Notes under the pieces: generated by a model
Databases searched by the model: none
The model's input: the letters and a program-made list of their open reading frames with translations, nothing else
Told to the model about the DNA's origin: nothing
NCBI RefSeq assembly: GCF_001905125.1
Contig: NZ_LWLE01000036.1
Coordinates: 416,809 to 480,808 of the forward strand
Direction of reading: 5' to 3'
Length of the DNA stretch: 64,000 bases
Source of the DNA: Streptomyces sp. TSRI0281
GTDB taxonomy: Bacteria; Actinomycetota; Actinomycetes; Streptomycetales; Streptomycetaceae
Shown: one piece after another, positions 44,360-53,141 of the stretch
Layout of the letters: every line of letters starts with the position of its first letter
Numbering within the stretch: position 1 is the stretch's first letter
Translations under genes and position numbers: made by a program

Positions 44360-45274
44360 TCAGTCAGCGATCAGCATCTGGATAGGCTGCGGCATTTTCT
44401 CTCCCTTCTGGAGGCGCAGTGATTTGACTGGCCTGCCGGACACCCAAGCGTTCCAAGCTTTAATGTAGAGGCCGATCTGGCTGCGCGTATCAGTCCGACG
44501 CCGCTGAGTGCCGCCCCCTCGCAGCTGCCTCATTACCTTGATCAGAGCAAGCCTGGGGTCATCTGAGTCAAGGTTGGCTTGTGTCGTAAGCCCGCGCATC
44601 CATTCGCCAGCCTGGGCCACTGGAGCGGATTCAACTGTCAGGAAGTAGGCGCATGCCGCTGCCGTAGGGATCAGTCCCAATTCTTTACCAAGGATCCTGC
44701 CTTGCTTCACCGCCGTGCGGAACTCCTCCGGCTGGACTCGGAAGATGGCAAGGATCTCGTTATTGGTGACACGTGAACTACTTCCCACCCAACTGCCGGA
44801 TGGCGAGGTTCGAAAGAGATGAACGTGGCGAATAGTAGAGGAGAGTAGGGTGGTATCTCGCTCCCCAGTAAGGGCAAGTACGTCGCCACCGGACCTACGC
44901 TTTCCAGTGTCAAGGACTGAAAATGTCGCCGGAGGCACATTTTGGAAAACCAAGGTTGGGGTTGTCATGCCAGACTGCACGATAGCGTGCAACCGGTGTT
45001 GGCCATCCACGATATTTCCAGTGGCCAGGGGGCCATCTAGAGCGATCCCTTGGTGAGTTACCTGCCAACTTCCGTTGTGGATCTCTTTAACCAGTTGAGC
45101 TACTACCGATTTGTCGAGCGGTCGGTTTCCTGTGTTCCGCTGCAGAATTTCCCTTGCCGTATCCGGGGTGATGGTCACAACGGTAGGGATTGGAAATTCC
45201 GAATTCTGGATCATTCTCGCACTGTCCATGAAGAGACGATGGCATATGGCACACGGGAAGGTCAATGGGTGCAT
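44360..45274 (-). CDS. Phage-like protein with a DGQHR/ParB-like N-terminal domain
   Basis: A 304-residue protein; the ATG at 45274 has AGGA-TTT upstream. The segment PLATGNIVDGQHRLHAIVQSG (about residues 83-103) is the DGQHR motif of ParB/Srx-like nucleotide-handling domains. It is preceded by LDKSVVAQLVKEIHNGSWQV, another feature of this fold. The C-terminal half is helical and lacks known motifs. It has lower GC and more A/T-ending codons than the neighbours, pointing to a phage or element origin. The role is unknown; DNA binding or NTP use is possible by analogy. Confidence 0.72.
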   Translation of the reverse strand: MHPLTFPCAICHRLFMDSARMIQNSEFPIPTVVTITPDTAREILQRNTGNRPLDKSVVAQLVKEIHNGSWQVTHQGIALDGPLATGNIVDGQHRLHAIVQSGMTTPTLVFQNVPPATFSVLDTGKRRSGGDVLALTGERDTTLLSSTIRHVHLFRTSPSGSWVGSSSRVTNNEILAIFRVQPEEFRTAVKQGRILGKELGLIPTAAACAYFLTVESAPVAQAGEWMRGLTTQANLDSDDPRLALIKVMRQLRGGGTQRRRTDTRSQIGLYIKAWNAWVSGRPVKSLRLQKGEKMPQPIQMLIAD

Positions 45275-45652
45275 AAATCCTAACGGTTCTGCATTCTTTT
45301 GGCCGAAACTTATCTAAGTTGAACGAATGTGTCCATCTTTTGCCTCTGTGGGGGCGAGGCGATGCGAAGAGATGCCGATCATGGTCGCCTTGCCCAGGCT
45401 CGTGAAGTTGCGAGCGCTGGACTTGGCGTACTTGACGGTGACAGCTTGTTGAATTGGTGGTGCCCGCAAGATTCCGTGGACGTGATGCGAGGTCATGGCA
45501 CACACAACTGACATGGGCTCCCGGGGCACCGGATGGGCCCACAGCGTGAGCTGGCTGGCAGGAGGGGGGAGCACGTGACTGACCTCTAGTAGAGGCAGAA
45601 GTCGTGGGGGTGTTGAATAGCGATATCAGCTCGGTGCTTTGCCGATGGGCCC
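45275..45652. other. Region without recognised genes
   Basis: About 380 bp upstream of the DGQHR gene (whose promoter should lie at its left end), running to the integrase remnant. No gene was supported. Confidence 0.45.
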
Positions 45653-45924
45653 ATGTCGGTGCTCCCAAGCCCCGGGGGCAGACGGGAGATCGTGCTGTCC
45701 CCCTTGCACAAGGACCTCTGTCGGCAGCGTGAGTGGTTCGCGCAGTGGGGCCGGCCGGGCTGGCCTTCGTTGGCGAGAGGGGTCAGCACTATGCGAAACT
45801 CACATTCGGGTGTGAGTGGCGTGGCGTCTGCGACAAGGCCGGGCTGCCTGAGTGCGGCATGCAGCACAGAGGCAACCCGGCTCGTGCCCAGCAGTGTGCC
45901 AAGTTCAAGGACCTCATGGTCTGA
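45653..45924 (+). pseudogene. Tyrosine integrase remnant, middle part
   Basis: In one frame GGRREIVLSPLHKDLCRQRE resembles the segment before the catalytic core. After a frameshift it continues AFVGERGQHYAKLTFGCEWR and GVCDKAGLPE, typical of actinobacterial phage integrases just ahead of the HxxR region. No start, no intact frame. Confidence 0.6.
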
Positions 45925-46058
45925 GCTGGCCAGCCATTCGAGCGCGCGGCTGACCTCTTGGTGCTTCGCCAAGAAGCACCCGCGTAGGCCCGCCGCCACC
46001 AAACCAGCTAAGTGGCTAACGCTGTGGAGCAGACCAATCCAACCACGGCAACTTTTTC

Positions 46059-46310
46059 TCACCGCGTTATTAGTCCAGCCGTGCGAGCTGCCTTGATGAA
46101 GTGGCGAAAGTTCCGCGAAGTCTTGCCGTCGCGGCTTTGCCAGTGGGTACCGACCGTGCCCAGGATATCCAGAAGGTAGATTGTATAATTCTGGACATTC
46201 GGTCGATCATCTATTACGAGGTGCTCGTATCTGCGCTCTCCATCGAGCCACAACTCCGTGCCGCACTCGGTGACGCCCGAGCGTACAAACGGCTGGCTGG
46301 TTCTACCACC
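46059..46310 (-). pseudogene. Possible gene fragment
   Basis: The minus strand reads SGVTECGTELWLDGERRYEH, then NYTIYLLDILGTVGTHWQSR and ends RHFIKAARTAGLITR. The composition is protein-like, unlike the flanking frame, but no start or family was recognised. It sits between the two integrase fragments. Confidence 0.3.
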
Positions 46311-46619
46311 TGAGGGACGTGCCGGTTCACAGTCACTCCAACCCTTACCGAGCACCGTGTCGTCTTCCTCGAGATCGGTAGCCACGTGCGCATCAAAGAG
46401 AGTGGCCTCATGACCTATATCGAAGGCAACCCGGTCCAGCCCGTTCGGTGTTTGCGCTACGGGAAGGCCACCTGATGGGAACGCGAAGGGAGGCCGCCGG
46501 TGCTTCGATGCCTTGGGGCAGTTCTGATTCGGGCGCGGGCCGCGAGATACCGATGAACGGATGGGTAGGGGCTGCGTGCGCCCGAGAGCATCGGAGAGCG
46601 GGAGCGGCACAAGGCCCGG

Positions 46620-46803
46620 TTGCTCGTCGGCACGCCGGATGGCTGCCACTTCTTCGACCTTCGCCACACCAGGCACACCCTGGCTACCCGATCCGGAGCC
46701 ACTCCCAAGGACACGATGGTTCGGACCTGCCAATCGTCGGAGAAGGCCGCGCTGATCGACCAGCACTGGGATCTTGAGCGACAGCAGGAGGCGTGCGCAG
46801 GCT
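46620..46803 (+). pseudogene. Tyrosine integrase remnant, C-terminal catalytic part
   Basis: Reads CHFFDLRHTRHTLATRSGAT, then VRTCQSSEKAALIDQHWDLE and stops at 46803. DLRHTRHT is the conserved HxxR-bearing block. The nucleophile position, normally ALIYQH, is ALIDQH, so the catalytic Tyr is lost. The fragment ends 126 bp left of att core B, the expected place for the integrase of segment A-B. Confidence 0.8.
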
Positions 46804-46929
46804 AGATGATCTAGTGCGCGTCACCCTCGAGAAGTCCAAGGTGGACCCTTCTGTTGGGATCTGGTGCGGGACGCCTGACCTGGTGCAGACAACAGAGAAG
46901 CCCCCGGCTGTTGGCCTGGGGCTCTGTCA

Positions 46930-46976
46930 TGGGGCGGGTGACGAGAATTGAACTCGCGCTCCGAGATTGGTAATCA
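46930..46976 (-). repeat. att copy B: 3' half of tRNA-Gly(CCC)
   Basis: The most diverged 47-bp copy (TGGGGCGGGTG..., one T-loop change, anticodon part altered). A terminator-like hairpin AGCCCCCGGC/GCCTGGGGCT precedes it at about 46,898-46,923. Confidence 0.82.
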
Positions 46977-47061
46977 GCGGCTTTTGGCAGGTTGAAGTGC
47001 CTCTGGCCGGCACGTTTTCTTAGAGCGGGCTGGTTGACTGTGGCGCTCGGATGCCGATCCC

Positions 47062-47101
47062 GACCGCCGTTGTCCGCTCCGAAGGGCACGGACGGGGCAC
47101 G
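47062..47101. repeat. Conserved 40-bp block 86 bp right of att core B
   Basis: GACCGCCGTTGTCCGCTCCG... differs from the block at 62568-62607 at only three of 40 positions and keeps the same distance from the core. Confidence 0.75.
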
Positions 47102-47271
47102 GCGAACATCTTCGAGGTAGCCGCCATTGCAGCAGTCGCTGCCCCCTGTACGCGTATAAGAACCTCGTCGTCTCGTGCGACATCCAGGGCTACAGTCCTC
47201 CATTGCCTTGGGGAAATCGCGTATGCACTCCGGCAGTCAATGGTTCCGTCGTCTTTGAGGCTACCCATGTA

Positions 47272-47592
47272 CTAGCCTCTGTCGTCGATAAGATCCAGCG
47301 AGCAGAGTCTGTGGAGCCCGATCACGATCTCCGGCCGTACTTCCTCGCTGTTGGCTGGGCCGCCAAGCCACACTGTCGAACGACCTGCGTCGCGCAGGAC
47401 TGCCTCTTGGTCTCCAGAGATATCGCGGTCCTTGCAAGGTTCCAGCTTATGTAAGGTCGTGACCCCGAGTGGTATCAGGTGTATGGCGACAGATCGGTGT
47501 GCTCGGACGAAGGCGCCGGGTGCTGTTGTGTAGGACCTGCACCTACTCAACGCGAAGCGAGGGATCTTTCCTTCGGGCCCCGGGCGGTTCAC
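47272..47592 (-). CDS. Possible small protein coupled to the SRA-HNH gene
   Basis: A 106-codon frame begins at GTG 47592 overlapping the HNH stop (GTGA). The C-terminal half (LHKLEPCKDRDISGDQEAVL, EEVRPEIVIGLHRLCSLDLI) has good protein-like composition. No family, signal or membrane segment was recognised, and no clear ribosome-binding site exists, so it would rely on coupling. Confidence 0.4.
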   Translation of the reverse strand: MNRPGPEGKIPRFALSRCRSYTTAPGAFVRAHRSVAIHLIPLGVTTLHKLEPCKDRDISGDQEAVLRDAGRSTVWLGGPANSEEVRPEIVIGLHRLCSLDLIDDRG

Positions 47593-49067
47593 TCGGGCAA
47601 TCCGTGGAGAACTCGGTGGCGCGCGAAGTGTTGCCTGTCTAGACGATGATCCGGAGTCTCGCGGAGACGGCCGAGCACCGTGCTGTCAGCGCGGGCCATG
47701 ACTGTGAGGTCGTCGTTAATGATCAACATTCCTTGATCGAAGAGTACGTGGTGGTTGGGACACAGACAGAGCACGTTCCCGAGCACATCAGGACCGTTAT
47801 GTGGCGACCCTAGTGGGCGAATGTGCGCCGCCTCCGCGTAGCCACCGTCCCGACCCAGTATGCGGATTCCGCAGACCTGGCACGTGTAGTCATGCATCTG
47901 CTTCACCAGGTTCGCGGTTGCGGTGCTGCGCACGATTCGCTGAATCGAGGAGGCGGAGCCGGGGCGGTCGCCGTCGTGCCGATCCTCCTGTCTCACTGCC
48001 GAAACGGGCGTTGACAGATTACTTTCGCTTTGTTCTGCCGTTGTGAGCTGAACTAGGCGGAATCGCCATACCCTGTAGCCGTGCGAGCTTTGCTCGGACC
48101 AGTAGTCCTCCACCTTGAATAGGCCGACGTACTGGTAGAGCCAGGAATGAGAGCCTGTAGTGATCCGCCGGATCACTCGGACGGGAGCGCCGATGGCAGC
48201 GCTTGTTGCGAGGGCCGCGTTTCCCCGCGTCAGTTGCTGATCACGTGCCAGGCGGCCGGTCTCTGGGTTCAGCCCGCCCTCACCGGTGTAGACGATCACA
48301 TCCCCGTAGTCATCGTCTCCGGGGTAGTTGTCAGACACGATGACTGATTCTGCGCCGAGACCTTGCCGGCCAGTGATGCCGGCCATCAATTGCCGGTGCA
48401 CACCGGCCCGGGCCAACGCTCCTCGACTGTCGAACTTCTGGCCAGGTAGCACTCCAGCTACCATGCCGAATCCGTTGGAATGCGTGGTATCTGAGGGGGC
48501 CGGCTGCCCTCCGGGAAGCGCTTTTGCCAGTTGCCTGACCTTGGCCCGTTCTTCCTTGCGGGCAGTTCGTGCCCGCAAGAGAGTCTCGCCGACCAGTGAC
48601 TCACGGACGGAGGACACCGGCGAAGCCTGGTCAGCCTCACACAGGACGGACAGTCCGTCGAGGAGTTCACTGAGGCGTTCGGCCGTCGGGAGTGTCCTTC
48701 CTTCGAGGTACGAATCGATTGTGCGCGCGCTCAAGTTGCAGTGGCGTGCCGCTCGTTCAGTCGCAGGAGTGCCGCACTCCTGCCACAACTCAAGCAACTG
48801 TTGCGTGAAGTCCACTTCTTCAGGTGTGCGACGTGTCGTAGCGATTCCTCTTAGCCGCGCAGACTCCGCCATGGACTCTTCGGTCTGGCGACGCCGTTCC
48901 AGCCACAATCGCCGATCTGTCTCGCCACCACCGATCCAGGCGTCGATCATGGCACCCAGGGTCTGAACGCTTGGCAAGCGAGTACCGCTCAGTGCCGCGT
49001 AGACAGCAGTCCGGGACGCGCCGCGGAGGACCGCCATTTCGACCGTGCCCTGCGTTCTGTCTTTCAT
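47589..49067 (-). CDS. HTH-HTH-SRA(YDG)-HNH protein, probable modification-dependent restriction endonuclease
   Basis: A 492-residue product from the ATG at 49067 (GGAG at 7 nt). Residues 5-45 and about 103-142 look like two XRE-type helix-turn-helix units (ASRTAVYAALSGTRLPSVQT and NLSARTIDSYLEGRTLPTAE). Residues 203-343 form an SRA/YDG domain (VAGVLPGQKFDSRGALARAG; DDYGDVIVYTGEGGLNPETG), a fold that flips out modified cytosine. Residues 393-450 are an HNH nuclease with C396-x2-C399, AAHIRPLG, and LCLCPNHH. SRA-HNH enzymes such as ScoMcrA/TagI are type IV restriction enzymes; the N-terminal HTH pair is unusual. The 5' end abuts an IS630 fragment and may be slightly truncated. Confidence 0.85.
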   Translation of the reverse strand: MKDRTQGTVEMAVLRGASRTAVYAALSGTRLPSVQTLGAMIDAWIGGGETDRRLWLERRRQTEESMAESARLRGIATTRRTPEEVDFTQQLLELWQECGTPATERAARHCNLSARTIDSYLEGRTLPTAERLSELLDGLSVLCEADQASPVSSVRESLVGETLLRARTARKEERAKVRQLAKALPGGQPAPSDTTHSNGFGMVAGVLPGQKFDSRGALARAGVHRQLMAGITGRQGLGAESVIVSDNYPGDDDYGDVIVYTGEGGLNPETGRLARDQQLTRGNAALATSAAIGAPVRVIRRITTGSHSWLYQYVGLFKVEDYWSEQSSHGYRVWRFRLVQLTTAEQSESNLSTPVSAVRQEDRHDGDRPGSASSIQRIVRSTATANLVKQMHDYTCQVCGIRILGRDGGYAEAAHIRPLGSPHNGPDVLGNVLCLCPNHHVLFDQGMLIINDDLTVMARADSTVLGRLRETPDHRLDRQHFARHRVLHGLPE

Positions 49068-49073
49068 ATCGGA

Positions 49074-49482
49074 ACTCCACCGACGCCACCGGGCCATCGA
49101 GTTCAAGAAGTTCCTGATCCGAATCGACAAGGCCGTTCCCACCGGCCTGGACGTGCACTTGGTGTGTGACAACTACGCCACCCACCACACCGCCGAGATC
49201 AGGACCTGGCTCGGTAAGCACCCCCGCTTCCACATCCACTTCACTCCCACCGGTTCCTCCTGGATGAACCAGGTCGAGCGGTGGTTCGGCCTGCTGACCG
49301 ACAAACTCATCCGCCGCGGCGTCCACACCTCCGTCAAAGCCCTGGAGGACGACATCCGCGCATGGATCAAGCAGTGGAACCAGGACCCGAAACCCTTCAT
49401 CTGGACCAAAACAGCCGACGAGGCCCTCAACTCGCTCGCCGACTACCTCACCAAGATCGACCCACCAACCATCAATACCTGA
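49074..49482 (+). pseudogene. IS630-family transposase, C-terminal fragment
   Basis: Reads LHRRHRAIEFKKFLIRIDKA, DVHLVCDNYATHHTAEIRTW, FTPTGSSWMNQVERWFGLLT and on to the stop at 49482: the second Asp and the final Glu of the DDE triad with the C-terminus. The 5' part is missing; the break coincides with the start of the HTH-SRA-HNH gene on the other strand. Confidence 0.88.
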
Positions 49483-49492
49483 GAGCTACTTA

Positions 49493-50349
49493 GAAGTCAT
49501 CTCATTTGGGTGACTCGGTATTCTGTGAGTCATGGTGGGGATCGTTGAGCGGCTGGTGCCGGACGAGTTGTGGGAGTTGTTCCAGCGGGTGGTGCCGGAG
49601 GCGCCGTCGCGGCCGCAGGGCGGTGGTCGGCGTCGGCACGGCGACCGGGAAGTGCTGGCCGCGATCGTCTTCGTGGCCACGTCGGGTTGTACCTGGCTGC
49701 AGCTGCCTTCGGCGTCGTTCGGCCCGTCCGGAGCGACCGCCCACCGGCGGTTCTCGGAGTGGTCGAAGGCCAGGGTGTGGGCCAAGCTCCACCGCCTGGT
49801 CCTCGATGAACTCGGTGCCCGCGGCGAGCTGGACTGGTCGCGTTGCGCGATCGACTCGGTGAACATGCGGGCCCTGAAAAAGGGGACCTGACAGGTCCGA
49901 ATCCTGTCGACAGGGGCAAGTACGGCTCGAAGATCCACCTGATCACGGAACGGTCCGGTCTGCCCATATCCGTCGGCATCTCCGGGGCCAACCTGCACGA
50001 CAGCCAGGCCCTGATCCCGCTCGTGAAGGGCATCCCGCCGATCCGCTCACGCCGCGGCCGGCGACGGCGCAAGCCCGGCAAACTCCACGCCGACAAGGGC
50101 TACGACTACGCCCACCTGCGGCGATGGTTACGCGAGCGCGGCATCACCCACCGCATCGCCCGCAAGGGAGTCGAGTCCTCGCAACGGCTGGGCCGCCACC
50201 GCTGGACCGTGGAACGCACCATGGCCTGGCTCGCCGGCTGCCGCCGCCTCCACCGACGCTACGAACGCAAAGCCGACCACTTCCTCGCCTTCACCAGCAT
50301 CGCCTGCACCCTCATCTGCTACCGCAGGCTCGCCAAATGAGATGACTTC
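49493..50349. mobile_element. Complete IS5-family insertion sequence
   Basis: Perfect terminal inverted repeats (GAAGTCATCTCATTTGG and inverse) bound 857 bp flanked by TTA duplications (49490-49492, 50350-50352). It is inserted at the right end of the IS630 fragment. The perfect ends suggest a recent arrival. Confidence 0.9.
49532..50340 (+). CDS. IS5-family transposase in two frames, likely joined by -1 frameshifting
   Basis: The first frame (ATG 49532 to TGA 49891) carries MVGIVERLVPDELWELFQRV and the first Asp in CAIDSVNMRALKKG. The second frame resumes in the -1 phase with DLTGPNPVDRGKYGSKIHLI, LHADKGYDYAHLR (Asp) and VERTMAWLAGCRRLHRRYER (Glu) to 50340. The overlap contains AAAAAGGGG (49877-49885), a plausible slippery run. 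IS5 members of the IS427 group use the same arrangement. The fused product would be about 269 residues. Confidence 0.85.
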
Positions 50350-50438
50350 TTAGAGCTCCCATTTGCGGCGCAGGACACTAGCGGCCTAACACCTTGGGGA
50401 GAAGTCTCTTGTGGGAAGCCCGTGGTACAGGGACACGA

Positions 50439-50467
50439 AAAGCCCCGGGCCATTGGCCCGGGGCTTT
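50439..50467 (-). terminator. tRNA-type terminator of att copy C
   Basis: AAAGCCCCGGGCC-ATT-GGCCCGGGGCTTT, a perfect 13-bp stem. It lies 5 bp left of the tRNA 3' end, as a tRNA terminator would on the minus strand. Weaker versions accompany the other copies. Confidence 0.85.
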
Positions 50468-50471
50468 GCCG

Positions 50472-50518
50472 TGGAGCGGGTGACAAGAGTCGAACTCGTG
50501 CTCCGAGTACGGGAATCA
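50472..50518 (-). repeat. att copy C: 3' half of tRNA-Gly(CCC)
   Basis: Third 47-bp copy (GACAAGAGTCGAACTCGTG in the T-arm, compensating stem changes). To its right the 86-bp arm block is not conserved, so the segment C-D probably entered with a different element. Confidence 0.82.
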
Positions 50519-50778
50519 CTCGCCGCTCACGCGCGCACATACGCCCGCCGACCTGTGGGAGTGGGCTGGTGCCGCCCGGGTCCACGTGACGTATCGGCAC
50601 TCGCTCCGACCGCTCTTCACCAGTTGCCGCCGGCGCGTTGTGGCACGGCCACAGCCGGTGCGGTCCGCGGATCGCCGCCTGGCGGGTGACGTGGAAACCA
50701 GGCTCCGTACCGGCCTCGTCCGCTTCGGGCGTGCTGCGTGTGGCGGGCTGCGTGCTGCGTGCTGCGTGCTGGGGAGCC

Positions 50779-51357
50779 TCACGTCCCCGGATGGCTGAGG
50801 GTGCGCACGAACTGCTCCGCGAGCTGTTCGGTGTCGAGGCCATCCGCGCTGCGCCCGGACAGGATGTGGAAGAAGGGCGGCCCGATCAGGAGGGCGGTCG
50901 CCTGTTCGAGCGAGAGGGCGGTGCCGCTCGACTTCCGCGCCGCCTCCACGACCTGTGCGGCGCTTTCCCCGAGGATGTCGCGGGAGGCGAGCAGCGCGGC
51001 GACGTCCGCGTCGTGCTGGGCTTCCCCGATCAGGGCGCGGTAGGCCGCACCTGCGTGGGAGCGGGACAAGAAGGTGACGAGGGCGTCGAGATACGCCTTG
51101 AGGTCCTTGCGGGGGTCGTCGCTGCCGGACACGGACAGTTCGTGCTGGGCATCGATGGCGCTGGCCTCATAGAGGACTTCCGCCTTGTTCGACCACCAGC
51201 GGTACACGGTCTGACGGCCCACGCCCGCCCGCTCGGCGATGCCCTTCATGGTCAGGGCCGCGTACCCGACTTCGACCAGAAGGTCGTCGACGGCGTGCAG
51301 CACGGCGGCGCGTGCGCTTTCACTGCGGGGCCGTCCGCGACCACTTCCATCCACCAT
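50779..51357 (-). CDS. TetR/AcrR family regulator
   Basis: A 192-residue repressor with an N-terminal helix-turn-helix (ALTMKGIAERAGVGRQTVYR, about residues 36-55) and a C-terminal ligand domain of the TetR_C33-like type (GAAYRALIGEAQHDADVAAL; LIGPPFFHILSG). It is divergent from the MFS exporter, with a palindrome between them. It most likely represses the exporter and itself until an inducer binds. Confidence 0.93.
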   Translation of the reverse strand: MVDGSGRGRPRSESARAAVLHAVDDLLVEVGYAALTMKGIAERAGVGRQTVYRWWSNKAEVLYEASAIDAQHELSVSGSDDPRKDLKAYLDALVTFLSRSHAGAAYRALIGEAQHDADVAALLASRDILGESAAQVVEAARKSSGTALSLEQATALLIGPPFFHILSGRSADGLDTEQLAEQFVRTLSHPGT

Positions 51358-51368
51358 GTCGCCACTGT

Positions 51369-51391
51369 ATACGAGGCGCAGTGTCTCGTAT
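51369..51391. promoter_or_regulatory. Operator for the TetR regulator
   Basis: ATACGAG-N9-CTCGTAT, a perfect 7-bp inverted repeat 12 bp upstream of the TetR start codon, in the divergent promoter region. Confidence 0.65.
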
Positions 51392-51520
51392 GTGTTACCT
51401 TAACGGAGCACGGTGACTCGTAAATGGATGTCCGGCCTTCCTCGCCCTGTCCCGGGAGGGCATGCCGGGCGGTGCCCCACCGTGCTTCGTGTACGGCAAT
51501 CCCAGAAGGAATCGAGAGCA

Positions 51521-53035
51521 ATGGCTCCCCTACCGGAGGGCGCTCCGCGCCCGGCGCAGCGGTCCGGCCCGGTGCTCGCCTGCGTGAGTGTGTGCACTGC
51601 CCTGGTCGTCGGATTCGTCGCGGCGATCAACCTGGCAGTGCCGCAGCTGGCCGCGAGTTCACTTCGGCCGACCTCGTCGAACCTGCTGTGGATCGTCGAC
51701 GCCTATGTCGTGATCTTCGCCTGCCTGGTCATCCCCGCCGGTGCGGCCGGCGACAAGCTCGGCCGCAAGGGCGTCCTCATGGCGGGGCTCGGCATATTCG
51801 CGTGCGGCGCCGTTGTGTCGGCCATGGCGCCGAACGTGGCGATCATGCTGATCGGGCGCGCCATCACGGGCCTCGGCGCCGCGTGCGTCCTGCCCAACTG
51901 CGTCGGCGTCCTGCTGCACGCCACTGCTCCCGAGCGGCGCCCTCATGTGCTGGCAGTCTGGGCGGCGGCCACCGGTATCGGCGGCGTCGTCGGCAACGTC
52001 GGAGGCGGCGCGGTGCTCGGCGCGGGCTCCTGGCGCGCGTTGTTTGCGACGGTCGCCCTCATCGCGGCCTGCTGCCTGGCGTGGGTGGCACGGTCCGTGC
52101 CGCGCAGTGCTCGGATCGACCGCACCCTCGACCTGCCGGGCACGCTGCTGTTCGTGGCAGCCTTCGTGACACTGCTGACGGGAATCATCGAAGGGCCCGA
52201 ACAGGGCTGGGGCAGCCCGGTCGTCCTCATCGCCTTCGCCTGCAGCGTGCTGCTGAGCCTGTGCTGGGTGCGTGTCGAGCTGCGCGTCCCCCATCCCCTG
52301 CTCGACCCGCGGCTGTTCCGCAGCCCGGTACTCAGCAGCGCCGCCCTCGGCATGACCATCACCTTCTTCGGAAGCTTCGGGCTCTTCTACGTCAACGCCT
52401 CGCTCCTGCAGTACGGGCGCGGCTTCTCCGTACTGGAGGCAGGGCTCGGGATCATCCCGCTGACCGTCCCGCTCCTGGTGGGCACCCGCTACGTTCCCGG
52501 GCTCATCCGCCGCTTCGGGATCCCCGCGACGCTCTCCGCGGCCTTCGCGCTCACCAGCGGCGGCCTGCTCGGACTCTCGTACGCCTCGACCATGGCCTAC
52601 CCCGTGTACGCGGCCGGTCTGTTCGTCATCGGGCTCGGCATCATGCTGGCCGCGCCCTGTCTGACCGCGCAGATCGCTTCTGCCCTGCCCGTGGAGAGGG
52701 CGGGCATCGCCGGAGGTCTGCAGTCCGCGACCCGCGAACTGGGCAGCGCTCTGGGTGTGGCTGTCGTCGGCACCATCCTCACAGCCGGGTTCACACACCA
52801 CCTGGCCGCCGACCCGATCCGGCCCACGCCGCTCCCGCGAACGGTGCAGGAAGCGCTCACGCCGGCACCGGCCGACCACACCGCCGTCACCGAAGCGTTC
52901 ACCCACTCCGCCGTCACCGAAGCGTTCACCCACGGCGCCAACACCGCGCTGCGCGCCGCGGCCCTCGTCGTGCTCCTGGCCGGAGCCCTGGTCGTCGTCG
53001 GCGCCCGCCGCGCCCACCGGACCGCCCCGCGGTAG
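51521..53035 (+). CDS. MFS exporter (DHA2, 14-TMS)
   Basis: A 504-residue protein from the ATG at 51521 (GAAGGA upstream). Fourteen hydrophobic segments; the first-loop region has LWIVDAYVVIFACLVIPAGA and motif A GDKLGRKGVLMAG; motif C-like GLGAACVLPNCVGVLL follows. Near the C-terminus a nine-codon unit (AVTEAFTHS / AVTEAFTHG) is tandemly duplicated at 52883-52936 in an extracytoplasmic loop. Its divergent TetR partner implies induced drug efflux. Confidence 0.92.
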   Translation: MAPLPEGAPRPAQRSGPVLACVSVCTALVVGFVAAINLAVPQLAASSLRPTSSNLLWIVDAYVVIFACLVIPAGAAGDKLGRKGVLMAGLGIFACGAVVSAMAPNVAIMLIGRAITGLGAACVLPNCVGVLLHATAPERRPHVLAVWAAATGIGGVVGNVGGGAVLGAGSWRALFATVALIAACCLAWVARSVPRSARIDRTLDLPGTLLFVAAFVTLLTGIIEGPEQGWGSPVVLIAFACSVLLSLCWVRVELRVPHPLLDPRLFRSPVLSSAALGMTITFFGSFGLFYVNASLLQYGRGFSVLEAGLGIIPLTVPLLVGTRYVPGLIRRFGIPATLSAAFALTSGGLLGLSYASTMAYPVYAAGLFVIGLGIMLAAPCLTAQIASALPVERAGIAGGLQSATRELGSALGVAVVGTILTAGFTHHLAADPIRPTPLPRTVQEALTPAPADHTAVTEAFTHSAVTEAFTHGANTALRAAALVVLLAGALVVVGARRAHRTAPR

Positions 53036-53141
53036 CAGAGGGGCCTCACGCCACCTGACTCGGCGTCGGCGCCGTGATCAGGGCACTCCCACCCATCTCC
53101 GCCATTCCCATGCCCTTTTCAGGGCGAAGGAGGACACGCTC

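Noticed and set aside
49068..49172. An N-terminal extension of the HTH-SRA-HNH protein to 49172
   Set aside because: These 35 codons are antisense to the IS630 transposase fragment; coding character and a ribosome-binding site support 49067.
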